Notes: a model not told the origin generated them from the letters alone. 64,000 nucleotides of DNA from Sulfurimonas sp. (GCA_021732045.1 JAKFWK010000003.1:186001-250000), one strand, 5' to 3'. Shown: positions 17,687 through 25,934, counted from the stretch's first letter. Numbers and translations: made by a program.

Positions 17687-17803
17687 TAGAAAATGAGCTT
17701 AAATATAATTTGTAAGAAGAAAAATAAAATAATATAACTTTTAATCTTATTTTTGAGATAATAGAAAATCTAGAAAAAGCTTCAAGAGGGTGTGGGGAAA
17801 TTT

Positions 17804-18037
17804 ATGGTTAGTATTAATTGGGAAGAGTTTAAAACTTTTAAGGCGTATAGTAGTAAAAAAGGTGATAATTTTGAGATATTGCTGGACTTTTTAAAGAGTT
17901 TTTACAATATGACATCTCCTAGAGAGCTCTTTGAGACAATGCTAAATGATGATATAGCGCAGTTAATGTTAAGAAAAAGAGAGTTTCATAGTGTGGAAGA
18001 TCTAGAAAAGCATCTTTTTAAATACTTCAATGAGTAG
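17804..18037 (+). CDS. Hypothetical protein, 77 residues
   Basis: A small, helical, charged protein beginning VSINWEEFKTFKAY. I do not recognise a family. I chose ATG 17804 because GGGGAA sits 5-7 bases upstream; a GTG at 17792 would add four residues but overlaps that ribosome site. Its stop overlaps the start of the next gene by eight bases, so it is probably translated with the flavin/PLP-oxidase-like protein downstream. Confidence 0.7.
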   Translation: MVSINWEEFKTFKAYSSKKGDNFEILLDFLKSFYNMTSPRELFETMLNDDIAQLMLRKREFHSVEDLEKHLFKYFNE

Positions 18038-18455
18038 TGATTTACATAAGATAGATACCTTTTTACAAGAGCATCATGTTCTTAGTTTGGCAACTTCTAA
18101 TTTAAAAGAGCTTAGTGTTTGCAATCTTTTTTATGTTTTTGAACTAGAAAAACTCTCGTTTGTGGTGGCAAGCAGTGATGAGACAACTCATATAGAAAAT
18201 ATCTCTAAAAACAGCAGTGTTGCAGGAGCTGTTGTTTTTGAGACAAAAACAGTCGGTAAAATCCAAGGAGTGCAATTTAGAGGAGAGTTTTTGGTTCTTG
18301 AAGATGAAGCGCTTAAAAAAAGTTATTTTAGTAGATTTCCATATGCGATTGCTATGAATCCAAAACTTTGGCAGATAAAAATAAACTATTTTAAATTTAC
18401 GGACAATAACTTGGGATTTGGAAAAAAGATTATTTGGCAGGGCTCTTCTCTTTAA
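18030..18455 (+). CDS. YhbP/UPF0306-like PNPOx-fold protein
   Basis: A 141-residue protein of the split-barrel flavin-binding (pyridoxamine-phosphate-oxidase-like) fold. The N-terminal HHVLSLATSNLKELSVCNLFYVFE, the central GVQFRGEF strand and the C-terminal KINYFKFTDNNLGFG are typical of the YhbP group. Function in the family is not established; such small barrels often bind flavin or heme. It overlaps the upstream 77-residue gene by eight bases, and its 3' end overlaps the convergent four-cysteine gene by 26 bases. Confidence 0.75.
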   Translation: MSSDLHKIDTFLQEHHVLSLATSNLKELSVCNLFYVFELEKLSFVVASSDETTHIENISKNSSVAGAVVFETKTVGKIQGVQFRGEFLVLEDEALKKSYFSRFPYAIAMNPKLWQIKINYFKFTDNNLGFGKKIIWQGSSL

Positions 18456-18603
18456 ACATAGTGCAATCACTCTTGCTACTTTGAAAAACCACAATCGAAG
18501 GGATTTGTGGCGACTTAAATCCATAAGCTCTGCATCCATGCGGTCTTTGCGCTTCCCAAGTTACAAAATAGTACTCACATTTTCTACAATTAATCTGCTT
18601 CAT
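18430..18603 (-). CDS. 57-residue four-cysteine small protein
   Basis: A minus-strand frame shorter than usual gene-finding cutoffs. It encodes 57 residues beginning MKQINCRKCEYYFVTWE. Cysteines at 6, 9, 24 and 47 (CxxC, then two single cysteines) suggest a small zinc-binding knuckle. The segment YGFKSPQIPSIVV resembles, from memory, a conserved small hypothetical protein of Campylobacterota. Shine-Dalgarno GAGGA lies 7 bases before the ATG, and a TAAAAT -10 is upstream in the gap shared with the divergent dUTPase gene. Function unknown. Confidence 0.75.
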   Translation of the reverse strand: MKQINCRKCEYYFVTWEAQRPHGCRAYGFKSPQIPSIVVFQSSKSDCTMFKEKSPAK

Positions 18604-18674
18604 TTAATCCTCGCATTAAGAAATGTATTTTAGCATATTTGGTACAATGGGCTAACTAATTAGAGAGAGAAATA

Positions 18675-19370
18675 ATGGATAAAATATTACTAATGCTACA
18701 GCTTCAAGCGGAGCTAAACGAATCAACAAATGGTAAAAATTGGGTTGGTGGCATAACTAAAAATGGCAAAATCATCAACTGGAAAAGATGTATCTATATG
18801 GAGTGTGCTGAGATGATAGATAGTTTTTCATGGAAACATTGGAAAAACATCGACAAAGAAGCAGATTTAGATAACTTACAGATTGAAGTTGTTGATGTTT
18901 GGCACTTTGTTATGAGTTTGGCGATTGAGAACTATTCAAAAACTTTCAAAGGTACAGTTGACGACCTTGCTATAAATATCTCGCTGATGGAGAGTTTTCT
19001 GAAGATAGATACCACTCATGAAGCATTTGCGTCACAGGACGAAATTATAGAAAAAGTTGAGATAATTATGCTTGATGTTTTAAGTAGAAATACTCTCAAT
19101 ATTGAAAAATTAATATCAGATTTCTTTGATTTGACTCTGATGAGTGGTTTGAATCTGGATTCTCTCTACAAACTATATGTTGGTAAAAATATCTTAAATC
19201 AGTTTCGCCAAGATCATGGTTATAAAGATGGCAAATACATAAAAGTATGGGCAGGTGAAGAGGACAATGTGGTTATGAAGAGAGTTTGGCAAAGTAATGG
19301 CGATTTAAAACCAGATGCACTATATAAAGAGCTAACAAAGCTATATTTTGCACTAAATAAGAGCGAATAA
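18675..19370 (+). CDS. dut: Dimeric (MazG-like) dUTPase
   Basis: A 231-residue all-alpha dUTP diphosphatase that keeps uracil out of DNA and supplies dUMP. It is the dimeric type found in Campylobacter and trypanosomes rather than the trimeric beta type. The metal-binding helices are visible: YMECAEMIDSFSWKHWK and the EVVDVWHF motif. The C-terminal part has QFRQDHGYKDGKYIK and KVWAGEEDN. The start has GAGAGAG upstream, and a TACAAT -10 lies in the 71-base gap from the divergent small gene. It ends one base before the next start. Confidence 0.9.
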   Translation: MDKILLMLQLQAELNESTNGKNWVGGITKNGKIINWKRCIYMECAEMIDSFSWKHWKNIDKEADLDNLQIEVVDVWHFVMSLAIENYSKTFKGTVDDLAINISLMESFLKIDTTHEAFASQDEIIEKVEIIMLDVLSRNTLNIEKLISDFFDLTLMSGLNLDSLYKLYVGKNILNQFRQDHGYKDGKYIKVWAGEEDNVVMKRVWQSNGDLKPDALYKELTKLYFALNKSE

Positions 19371-19371
19371 A

Positions 19372-19941
19372 TTGGACAAAATTTTAGAGATAGATAATCT
19401 CTCTTTTGGCTACAAAAAAGATTTTTTGCTCTTTAGAGACTTCTCTATCACTCTAAAAAAAGGTGAAATCAAAGCCATTGTGGGGGCCAGCGGATCTGGT
19501 AAAAGTACGCTTTTTGACCTGATTACAAAAAATATAAAACCACTCTCCGGCTCTATAAAATCATCATCCTACACACAAGTTTTTCAAGACCCGTATAGCT
19601 CTTTTCATCCAAGTTATTCACTCTTAAATCAGATAAGTGATGTGGCAACTCTTGAAAACTTAGATGATTACTTGCAAAAAATTAATCTAGAACATGAACT
19701 ACTTCTGAAGCTTCCTCACGAACTCTCAGGCGGACAACTTCAGAGAGCTTCAATCCTAAGAGCCTTGTTGATGAAAAAAGAGTTACTGCTTCTTGATGAG
19801 CCAACCTCAGCCCTTGATAATGTTATCCAGCTTGAGATTATGGGTATGTTAGTAAAAAATTTGAGTAGTGTTGGAATGTTGCTGATTACTCATGATTTGG
19901 CGTTAGCAAAATGGTGCGCAGACGAAATCATAATGATATAA
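19372..19941 (+). CDS. Short ABC transporter ATP-binding protein
   Basis: A 189-residue ATPase with Walker A GASGSGKST (residues about 38-46), Q-loop VFQDPYSSFHPSYS, signature LSGGQLQRA and Walker B LLLLDEPTSALD. The Q-loop resembles the oligopeptide/nickel importer ATPases (DppF/NikE), but the protein is much shorter than those and has no C-terminal extension. The start is TTG immediately after the dUTPase stop. No permease or substrate-binding gene is adjacent, so the partner is unknown. Confidence 0.85.
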   Translation: MDKILEIDNLSFGYKKDFLLFRDFSITLKKGEIKAIVGASGSGKSTLFDLITKNIKPLSGSIKSSSYTQVFQDPYSSFHPSYSLLNQISDVATLENLDDYLQKINLEHELLLKLPHELSGGQLQRASILRALLMKKELLLLDEPTSALDNVIQLEIMGMLVKNLSSVGMLLITHDLALAKWCADEIIMI

Positions 19942-19982
19942 AGCTTAGCGTGCCGGTTGTCTTCGTTACCTAAGCTATATAT

Positions 19983-21203
19983 TTAGCGTCTGTTTAGAAG
20001 GTCGATAGTCTGTGTAGAGTTGAAACTAAATCTTGTTGGTATGATTTTTACAATACTATCTTTTTCTAAAATTTCACACTTCTCATCCGTAATCATGTAT
20101 GTATTAGAGCATGCCATTGGCGTTATCATTCCTGGAGAGCTGTCTTTGAGTGGCGCAAATATTTTACCATCAAAATAGCCTGGTGTTATGGTTACTCTTC
20201 CTGGTTTGATATAGAAGTCATCTGATATTTTTGTCTCAATTACTCCAATATATTTCTCTTTGTCGCCGCTCATAGCAAGAATAATACTTTTTGCAAAAAG
20301 TTCAAAATTTAGTGTGGCGGCTAGTGGATTTCCTGGAAGATTTAAAACCAGAGTGTTCTTTATTCGACCAAAAGTCGTTGGTTTTCCTGGTTTTATCTCT
20401 ACTTTGTCAAAAAATATCTCATATCCAAATTTGCCAAATGCCTCTTTTGTGAAGTCAGCATCTCCTACACTTACGCCACCAGAAGTTATGATGAGGTCGC
20501 TATCAAGAGCACTTTTTATGTACCTTTGAATATCCTCGAGTGTGTCAGATGCAGTACCGATAAAGTCAACTTCACATCCAAGCTCCTCGGCTCTTGCAAA
20601 AAAAGTTGGGCTGTTTGTGTTGTAGAGCTGATACGATTCAACCTTTTGAAAGTGCATCTTAAGCTCATCTCCTGAGGCAAAAATTGCTACTTTTGGTTTT
20701 TTGTAAACTTTCACATGGCTGATGCCCTGAGATGTTAAAAGTGTGATGTGATGTGCAAAGATTCTTTGACCGCTTTGTAAAATAGTGGTCTCTTTTTTTA
20801 TATCTTCCCCGCATAAGCGAATGTGTCTGCCCTGTTTTAGGTTTTGAGGAAGTTTTATGTTTTTGTCAATTTGTATCACATCTTCTATTGGAACTATGCA
20901 GTTGGAATCTTTTGGAACCATCGCGCCAGTCATTATCTTAATAGCTTGATTGTTTTGCAGTGTGATAGTTGGATTGTCGCCAGCAAAAATAGTGTGAATT
21001 ACTTCTACGGTTTTTCCTGCATCTTCTGTTTTTACGGCGTATCCGTCCATTGCAGAGTTGTCAAATGAGGGAAGGTTATGAGTGGCTTTGATATCTTCGG
21101 CTAAAACGAAACCTAAAACATTCTCAATCGGTAGTATGTAAATTGATTTGACTTTTGTGTTTGCATAGATATACTCTAGCGCCTGCTCTGCTGTGACTGC
21201 CAT
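19983..21203 (-). CDS. moeA: Molybdopterin molybdenumtransferase
   Basis: A 406-residue MoeA protein that inserts molybdate into adenylylated molybdopterin. NSAMDGYA, the TGA-MVP stretch, the TSGGVSVGD motif and PGKPTTFG, followed by NLPGNPLAA, are all family hallmarks. I chose ATG 21203 (AGAAGAGA just upstream); a frame open further to 21278 would add 25 residues unlike the family. A molybdenum enzyme (the FDH-like protein at 28.5 kb) is encoded in this window. Divergent from the membrane gene at 21241. Confidence 0.95.
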   Translation of the reverse strand: MAVTAEQALEYIYANTKVKSIYILPIENVLGFVLAEDIKATHNLPSFDNSAMDGYAVKTEDAGKTVEVIHTIFAGDNPTITLQNNQAIKIMTGAMVPKDSNCIVPIEDVIQIDKNIKLPQNLKQGRHIRLCGEDIKKETTILQSGQRIFAHHITLLTSQGISHVKVYKKPKVAIFASGDELKMHFQKVESYQLYNTNSPTFFARAEELGCEVDFIGTASDTLEDIQRYIKSALDSDLIITSGGVSVGDADFTKEAFGKFGYEIFFDKVEIKPGKPTTFGRIKNTLVLNLPGNPLAATLNFELFAKSIILAMSGDKEKYIGVIETKISDDFYIKPGRVTITPGYFDGKIFAPLKDSSPGMITPMACSNTYMITDEKCEILEKDSIVKIIPTRFSFNSTQTIDLLNRR

Positions 21204-21240
21204 GTCTCTTCTTTTATTAAAGTTGTTGTAAAATCTCACT

Positions 21241-21648
21241 ATGAATGAAATGTATAATATGAGTATTGTAGCACACAACTACGGCGTTATCTCCATCTTA
21301 GTGGTGATTTTTATCAATTTTTTAATGCTCTTTGGCATAAACAGTTTAATGAAATATATGAGAGCGGTATCGCTTTTTACTCCTATTGGGGCAACTACTA
21401 TTGGTGTCGTTGTTTTTACAGGTGTTGTCATGATGGCGGCAAAACATCTGCAGTTTAGTGTTGCAAACATAGCTATGATAGCTTTTGCTGCGGTTTTAAT
21501 TTTTTTAGAGGTAAAACGCTCAAGCGGACTTAAATATCTTGATAAAAATAAGAGTGATGCGTTTGCTCAGTACCGAGTTTACGCAACAAAGATTTTAGCG
21601 CTAGAAGTCGCTGTTACTATTTTAATATCAGTTTGGATGTGGATTTGA
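21241..21648 (+). CDS. Conserved four-helix membrane protein
   Basis: A 135-residue protein with four hydrophobic segments at about 16-36, 44-66, 74-90 and 114-134 and a short polar loop (VKRSSGLKYLDKNKSDAF) before the last. I do not recognise a functional family. Alternative ATG codons at 21250 and 21259 would shorten it; a TAAAAT -10 about 10 bases before 21241 makes the exact start uncertain. It runs into rsmE with TTGA overlap. Confidence 0.7.
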   Translation: MNEMYNMSIVAHNYGVISILVVIFINFLMLFGINSLMKYMRAVSLFTPIGATTIGVVVFTGVVMMAAKHLQFSVANIAMIAFAAVLIFLEVKRSSGLKYLDKNKSDAFAQYRVYATKILALEVAVTILISVWMWI

Positions 21649-22316
21649 TATATATTTTAGAAGATAGCGCAGGAAGCGAGACTCTGCATCTAAAAGGTGA
21701 GCTTTACAAGTACTTAGTTAAGGTTCGCAGACATAAAATCGGCGATGAAATCTGCTTTAGAACGAGAGATAATCTGCTTAATTTGCACACTTATAAGCTC
21801 CAGACAATAGACTCAAGAGATGCAGTTGCTTTGCTTGTTTCGTCGATTGAAAAGGATGTTAAGAGCGAGAAGAGTCTGCATGTTGGATGGTGCGTTGTTG
21901 ATTCAAAATCAATAGAAAAAGTGTTGCCATCGCTTTGTGAAATAGGTGTTGAGAGAATCTCCTTTATAAATTGTGATAGAAGTCAAAACAGTTTTAAACT
22001 TGATTTTGAGAGATTTAAGAGAATTTTGGAAGCTTCGATGCAACAAAGTGGGAGAAACTCGTATATTGAGTTTGATACATACAAAAATATAAAAGAGTTT
22101 ATAATAAAATTCCCAGAGACAAAAGTGTTTGATTTTTGCGATAAAACTTTAAGTAATAGCGCTGATTTTAAGACAGTTTTGGTGGGATGCGAGGGTGGAT
22201 TTTCTAGAACGGAAAAAGAGTTGCTCTCATCTTTGGAAGTTTTCAGACTAGATACTCCTATGGTTTTACGCTCTGAGAGTGCAGTTTTAGCAGTTTGCAG
22301 TAAGATGCTTTTATAG
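21645..22316 (+). CDS. rsmE: 16S rRNA (uracil-1498-N3)-methyltransferase
   Basis: A SPOUT-class methyltransferase of about 223 residues that modifies U1498 of 16S rRNA using S-adenosylmethionine. An N-terminal PUA-like part (YLVKVRRHKIGDEI) precedes the knotted domain with VLVGCEGGFSRTEKE and LRSESAVLAVCSKML. I place the start at TTG 21645, which aligns with family N-termini and overlaps the upstream stop as TTGA; ATG 21633 would add four residues. Translational coupling to the membrane gene is likely. Confidence 0.88.
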   Translation: MIYILEDSAGSETLHLKGELYKYLVKVRRHKIGDEICFRTRDNLLNLHTYKLQTIDSRDAVALLVSSIEKDVKSEKSLHVGWCVVDSKSIEKVLPSLCEIGVERISFINCDRSQNSFKLDFERFKRILEASMQQSGRNSYIEFDTYKNIKEFIIKFPETKVFDFCDKTLSNSADFKTVLVGCEGGFSRTEKELLSSLEVFRLDTPMVLRSESAVLAVCSKMLL

Positions 22317-22360
22317 TTAATAGCAATTTAATATAGATTGAGATACAATTCCAATTCAAA

Positions 22361-22380
22361 AATCCCCACCCATAGGGATT
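22361..22380 (+). promoter_or_regulatory. Leader hairpin upstream of rpmE
   Basis: AATCCC and GGGATT form a six-base stem around an eight-base loop, located between a TACAAT -10 (about 22344) and the rpmE start, so it would lie in the mRNA leader. It could be an autoregulatory ribosomal-protein leader or simply a structured 5' end. No T-run follows, so it is not a typical terminator. Confidence 0.4.
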
Positions 22381-22428
22381 CAAAAAATATATAGATATTC
22401 GCAAACTCCGAGTATCAAAAGGCAAAAA

Positions 22429-22629
22429 ATGAAAAAAGATCTTCACCCTAAGTTAGTCGATTGTACTGTTGTTTGTTCATGTGGAAACACATTTCAAACA
22501 AAAGGAAAAACTGCTGAATTAAGACTTGACATCTGTAATGAGTGTCACCCATTCTACACAGGTTCTGAGCGTATGGTTGATACTGCTGGTAGAATTGACA
22601 AGTTCAACAAGCGTTACGCTAAGAACTAG
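22429..22629 (+). CDS. rpmE: 50S ribosomal protein L31 (zinc-binding form)
   Basis: A 66-residue ribosomal protein of the large subunit. Cysteines 16 and 18 (CSC) and 36 and 39 (CNEC) form the zinc ribbon of the C+ type L31, which is replaced by zinc-free paralogues in some bacteria when zinc is scarce. HPFYTG and the basic [10 protein letters not shown] end are typical. It follows rsmE by 112 bases with its own predicted promoter and is followed three bases later by rsmI. Confidence 0.97.
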   Translation: MKKDLHPKLVDCTVVCSCGNTFQTKGKTAELRLDICNECHPFYTGSERMVDTAGRIDKFNKRYAKN

Positions 22630-22632
22630 TTT

Positions 22633-23448
22633 TTGCTGCAACTCGTTCCTACACCCATTGGGAACATTGGCGATATGTCACTTAGAGCTATTGACGCTCT
22701 TCGTGATGCCGACACACTTCTTTGCGAAGACACTCGCGTTACAAAAAAACTTCTAAACATCTTAAAAGAGCGATACAATTTTCAAAAAAAAGAGAATCAA
22801 GAGTTTATTTCTCTACATTCACACAATGAAAAAGAGTTTGTAGAAAAACTCACTCCATCTTTTTTTGATAAAAATATTGTTTATGTTAGCGATGCCGGGA
22901 TGCCAGGCATTAGTGATCCTGGACAACTTCTGGTTCGCTTCTGCATCGATAACGGCGTAAAATACGATATTTTTCCTGGAGCAAACGCGCTTTTAACGGC
23001 TTTTGTTGCTAGTGGTTTTGTTGAGACTCAGATGCTCTTTTTTGGTTTTTTGGATCATAAAGGAAGCAGTCGAGCTGAGGGGTTACAAAATGCACTTCAC
23101 AATGGCTACACAACTATATTGTACGAATCGCCACATAGGCTTGAAAAACTTCTTTTAGAGATAGATAAAGAGGAGCCACAAAGAGAGATTTTTTTAGCAA
23201 AAGAGCTCACAAAAAAGTTTCAAAACTATTTTCACGGTACTGCAAAAGATATTTTTGAAAAACTCTCTGGAAACTACAAAGGCGAATGGGTTGTTGTTTT
23301 AAAAGCTTCGCAAGTGCAAGCAAGTAGCGCTATAAGCCAGAGCGACATTTTAGAGCTTGAGTTGCCAAAAAAAGTTCAAGCAAAACTTATTAGCAAGATA
23401 ACAGGTGAAAATATAAAAGCTTGTTATCAGAGATTGCTGAATCTATAA
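22633..23448 (+). CDS. rsmI: 16S rRNA (cytidine-1402-2'-O)-methyltransferase
   Basis: A 271-residue tetrapyrrole-methylase-fold enzyme that 2'-O-methylates C1402 of 16S rRNA. The N-terminus LVPTPIGNIGDMSLRA, CEDTR, SDAGMPGISDPG and YESPHRLEKLL are characteristic. The start is TTG at 22633; LQLVPTPIGN matches the expected N-terminus although no clear Shine-Dalgarno precedes it, so translation may be coupled to rpmE. Confidence 0.95.
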   Translation: MLQLVPTPIGNIGDMSLRAIDALRDADTLLCEDTRVTKKLLNILKERYNFQKKENQEFISLHSHNEKEFVEKLTPSFFDKNIVYVSDAGMPGISDPGQLLVRFCIDNGVKYDIFPGANALLTAFVASGFVETQMLFFGFLDHKGSSRAEGLQNALHNGYTTILYESPHRLEKLLLEIDKEEPQREIFLAKELTKKFQNYFHGTAKDIFEKLSGNYKGEWVVVLKASQVQASSAISQSDILELELPKKVQAKLISKITGENIKACYQRLLNL

Positions 23449-23478
23449 ATTTTTTTATATTTAGGATAAAATACGCCC

Positions 23479-24156
23479 ATGTTAATATACGCAAAACAAC
23501 CAGTCAACTATATGATTGACAATCATCCACAAAAAATCAAAACTCTTTATATCGCCAAAGAGATTGAAAAAAAAGAGTACTCTAGGCTTATGAAAATGGG
23601 CTTTGAGATAAAAAGAATCCCATCTGACGCAGCAGGTAAAATGTGCAAAAATGCGTCTCATCAGGGCATCTTGGCTGAAGTTGATGAGTATAAACTTCGT
23701 GATTATAGAGAGCTTTTAAATTGTGATTTCATAGTTGTGCTATCTGGACTGACGGATGTTGGAAATATTGGTGCAATCATTAGAACTGCTTATGCTCTAG
23801 GTGTTGATGGCGTTATTGCTTGCGGAGTAAAATCACTTCCATTAGAAGCAATCATCAGAACTAGCACTGGAGTGCTTTTTGATATACCTTTTTGCATTGA
23901 GACAAATATTCATGATGTCATAAACGACCTTAAGATGTCTGGCTTTTATACTTATGGTGCCGATATGGGTGGCACTGATGTGAGAGATGTAAAAGTGAAA
24001 CAAAAAAGAGCTCTTGTTTTTGGAAGCGAGGGCGAGGGTCTTTGTGCAAGAGTTAGTTCTAAGTTAAACGAGATAGTAAGTATAAAAATGTCTCACGAAT
24101 TTAACTCTTTAAATGTTAGTGCAGCCGGAGCAATTTTAATGGATAGGATGAGATAA
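23479..24156 (+). CDS. rlmB: TrmH-family 23S rRNA (guanosine-2'-O)-methyltransferase
   Basis: A 225-residue SpoU/TrmH methyltransferase, probably RlmB acting on G2251 of 23S rRNA. An N-terminal substrate-binding part precedes the SPOUT domain with LSGLTDVGNIGAIIRTAYALGVDG, VFGSEGEGL and SLNVSAAGAI. The specific rRNA site is inferred from family similarity. It ends on the A of the next ATG (ATGAG overlap), so the HTH-membrane gene downstream is likely co-translated. Confidence 0.88.
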   Translation: MLIYAKQPVNYMIDNHPQKIKTLYIAKEIEKKEYSRLMKMGFEIKRIPSDAAGKMCKNASHQGILAEVDEYKLRDYRELLNCDFIVVLSGLTDVGNIGAIIRTAYALGVDGVIACGVKSLPLEAIIRTSTGVLFDIPFCIETNIHDVINDLKMSGFYTYGADMGGTDVRDVKVKQKRALVFGSEGEGLCARVSSKLNEIVSIKMSHEFNSLNVSAAGAILMDRMR

Positions 24157-25001
24157 TGAGTATTGGTTTGGATAAGCTAAAAAGTATCGGCGTTCAGAAG
24201 ATTCATGAAACAACTCATATATCAACCAAATATATTCAAGCTATTTTCCATGAGAATTTTGAAGATATGCATCAAGTTCAATTTCTTGGGTTTTTATCGA
24301 TACTTGAGAGAGAATATGGCGTAGAGCTTGAAGGACTTAGAAATAGAGGGCTTGAGTATTTTGGTACAAAAGTAAAATATAATAGAGAAGCTGAAAATTA
24401 TAAGACATTTACACAAAAGAAGAAAAGAAACTTTAAGCCTATATATATATCTGTGGTTTTAGTGTTGTTTATTCTCTTCTCATTCGTAAGTATAAGATCA
24501 CTGAGTAGTTCATACAGTGAGACACAGGTGGTTGATAACAGAGTTATAGAGAGTGCAAAAAACAATATTTATGCGGTTTCTAATGAAGCTAATATCTCTA
24601 ATGAGCAAAATAAAACAGTAGTAACAAACGAGCAGAATCAAACAGCCATAATTATAGATCATGCGCAACTAGTAAAAGATCAAAACAAAACCATAGCAGC
24701 AAAAGATCAAAAACCAGATGCAGCGCAATCCTTTAAAATAGTCCCAAGATACAAAGTGTGGGTTGGTTTTGTGGACTTAAACACATCACAAAAGAGTAGT
24801 AAAACTTTTTCTGATGAGTTAGTTCTAGATCCAAATAAAGATTGGGCACTATCCTTTGGACATGGGTTTGTTGGTATAGAGATTAACGGAGTTATTAAAG
24901 ATTTTTCAAAAAAAGAGAGACTTCATCTTCTATATAAAAACAAAGAGCTAAAAGAGATCTCTTTTGATGAGTACAAAGCATTAGGTAAAGGCGCTTTGTG
25001 A
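24156..25001 (+). CDS. HTH-membrane protein, RodZ-like layout, uncharacterised
   Basis: A 281-residue protein with a helical N-terminal cytoplasmic domain (about 1-70) that looks like a degenerate helix-turn-helix (ISTKYIQAIFHENFEDM), a basic stretch QKKKRNF, one transmembrane helix at about 95-112, and an extracytoplasmic part. The latter starts with an Asn/Gln/Lys-rich linker of imperfect repeats (NEQNKT, NEQNQT, KDQNKT, KDQKPD; about 148-190) and ends in a beta-rich domain. This layout is like RodZ but sequence identity to RodZ is not evident. It overlaps the next, secreted-protein gene by four bases; the pair is conserved in my recollection of related genomes without known function. Confidence 0.65.
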   Translation: MSIGLDKLKSIGVQKIHETTHISTKYIQAIFHENFEDMHQVQFLGFLSILEREYGVELEGLRNRGLEYFGTKVKYNREAENYKTFTQKKKRNFKPIYISVVLVLFILFSFVSIRSLSSSYSETQVVDNRVIESAKNNIYAVSNEANISNEQNKTVVTNEQNQTAIIIDHAQLVKDQNKTIAAKDQKPDAAQSFKIVPRYKVWVGFVDLNTSQKSSKTFSDELVLDPNKDWALSFGHGFVGIEINGVIKDFSKKERLHLLYKNKELKEISFDEYKALGKGAL

Positions 25002-25843
25002 TAAAACTTCTTTTAACTTTTTTTCTCTTCTCTTCACTTGCTATTGCTGAAAACTTAGCGGTAGGGAGTGATGACATTTTAATGAGGAAAGCAGTTAGCT
25101 TTATAGACCCAAAACTATTTACAAAAGATAGAGTTTTTTTAGAGACCATCCTTTCTCCTAAAAAAGATTTTTATATGGAAAGTGGTAGTGTGGATTCAGT
25201 AAAAATTATAAAAACTCTAAAAAACAGAGGGTTAATAAATCTGTTTTTCAAGCAACCATCAGAGATAAATCTCTCATTTAAGACAGATGGAACAACTATA
25301 CTTTTTATGAAGATTATGAGTGATTCACTTAGAAATATTGGCTACTACAAATATATAACAAAAGAGTCTAGTTTAAAAGATAAAGATTTCTTATGGAAGA
25401 TTAGTCTAACTTCCGAATACGCCACAGATCCTGTTTTGTTAAGTAGTGAGCTGGAAAAAAACAACTGTTTTATCACAGATATTATAAGAGAATCCGCAAC
25501 CGATTGGACTTATGTTGTTGATATGAGAGATGCAAAAATTGACACAAAAAAACTTATAGATGGAGAAGGCGTTGCCCTAAAGAGGTCCCTATATGCCTAT
25601 TGGCTTGATGTTTCAGGGATAAAAGAGCTTGAGATAGAGAGTTCTGATAGAAATAGTTGGTTCCCATATATATCTTATTATGATAAAAATTTACAACTTT
25701 TGAGAGTTGTAAGAGAAGATGAGAAAAAGAGAAAAGTTAGCTTTAATATAGAAAAAGATGTTTATTACATTAAAATTTCGGATATTTACACGCTAAAAAA
25801 TATTAAGGATTCTCTGGTCTTAACTTCAAGAGGTGAAAAATAG
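24998..25843 (+). CDS. Secreted hypothetical protein
   Basis: A 281-residue protein with a signal peptide (residues 1 to about 17, KLLLTFFLFSSLAIA, probable cleavage before ENLAV), then mixed alpha/beta sequence with no recognised motif. The start is GTG at 24998, overlapping the stop of the HTH-membrane gene (GTGATAA). Co-translation suggests that the two act together in the periplasm or at the inner membrane. Function unknown. Confidence 0.65.
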   Translation: MIKLLLTFFLFSSLAIAENLAVGSDDILMRKAVSFIDPKLFTKDRVFLETILSPKKDFYMESGSVDSVKIIKTLKNRGLINLFFKQPSEINLSFKTDGTTILFMKIMSDSLRNIGYYKYITKESSLKDKDFLWKISLTSEYATDPVLLSSELEKNNCFITDIIRESATDWTYVVDMRDAKIDTKKLIDGEGVALKRSLYAYWLDVSGIKELEIESSDRNSWFPYISYYDKNLQLLRVVREDEKKRKVSFNIEKDVYYIKISDIYTLKNIKDSLVLTSRGEK

Positions 25844-25855
25844 TAATTTTTTACC
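25832..25855 (+). terminator. Possible intrinsic terminator
   Basis: GGTGAAAAA and TTTTTTACC pair over nine positions (one G-U) around a six-base loop that spans the stop codon of the secreted-protein gene. The U-rich right arm and following GCTTTT could end transcription. Stability would be low because the stem is mostly A-U. Confidence 0.35.
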
Positions 25856-25934
25856 AGCTTTTATAAGATGATTATAGTAGTAAACATAGCTATTTTACGC
25901 TAAAATTGCCCAATTTTTAAATAGGAAAACTTTA

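Noticed and set aside
18144..18539. A 131-codon minus-strand frame
   Set aside because: It overlaps the YhbP-like gene over its whole length and is out of frame with the real 57-residue minus-strand gene at 18430-18603.
21204..21278. A 25-codon upstream extension of moeA
   Set aside because: It would overlap the divergent membrane gene start, and the added residues are unlike MoeA N-termini; ATG 21203 has a ribosome site.
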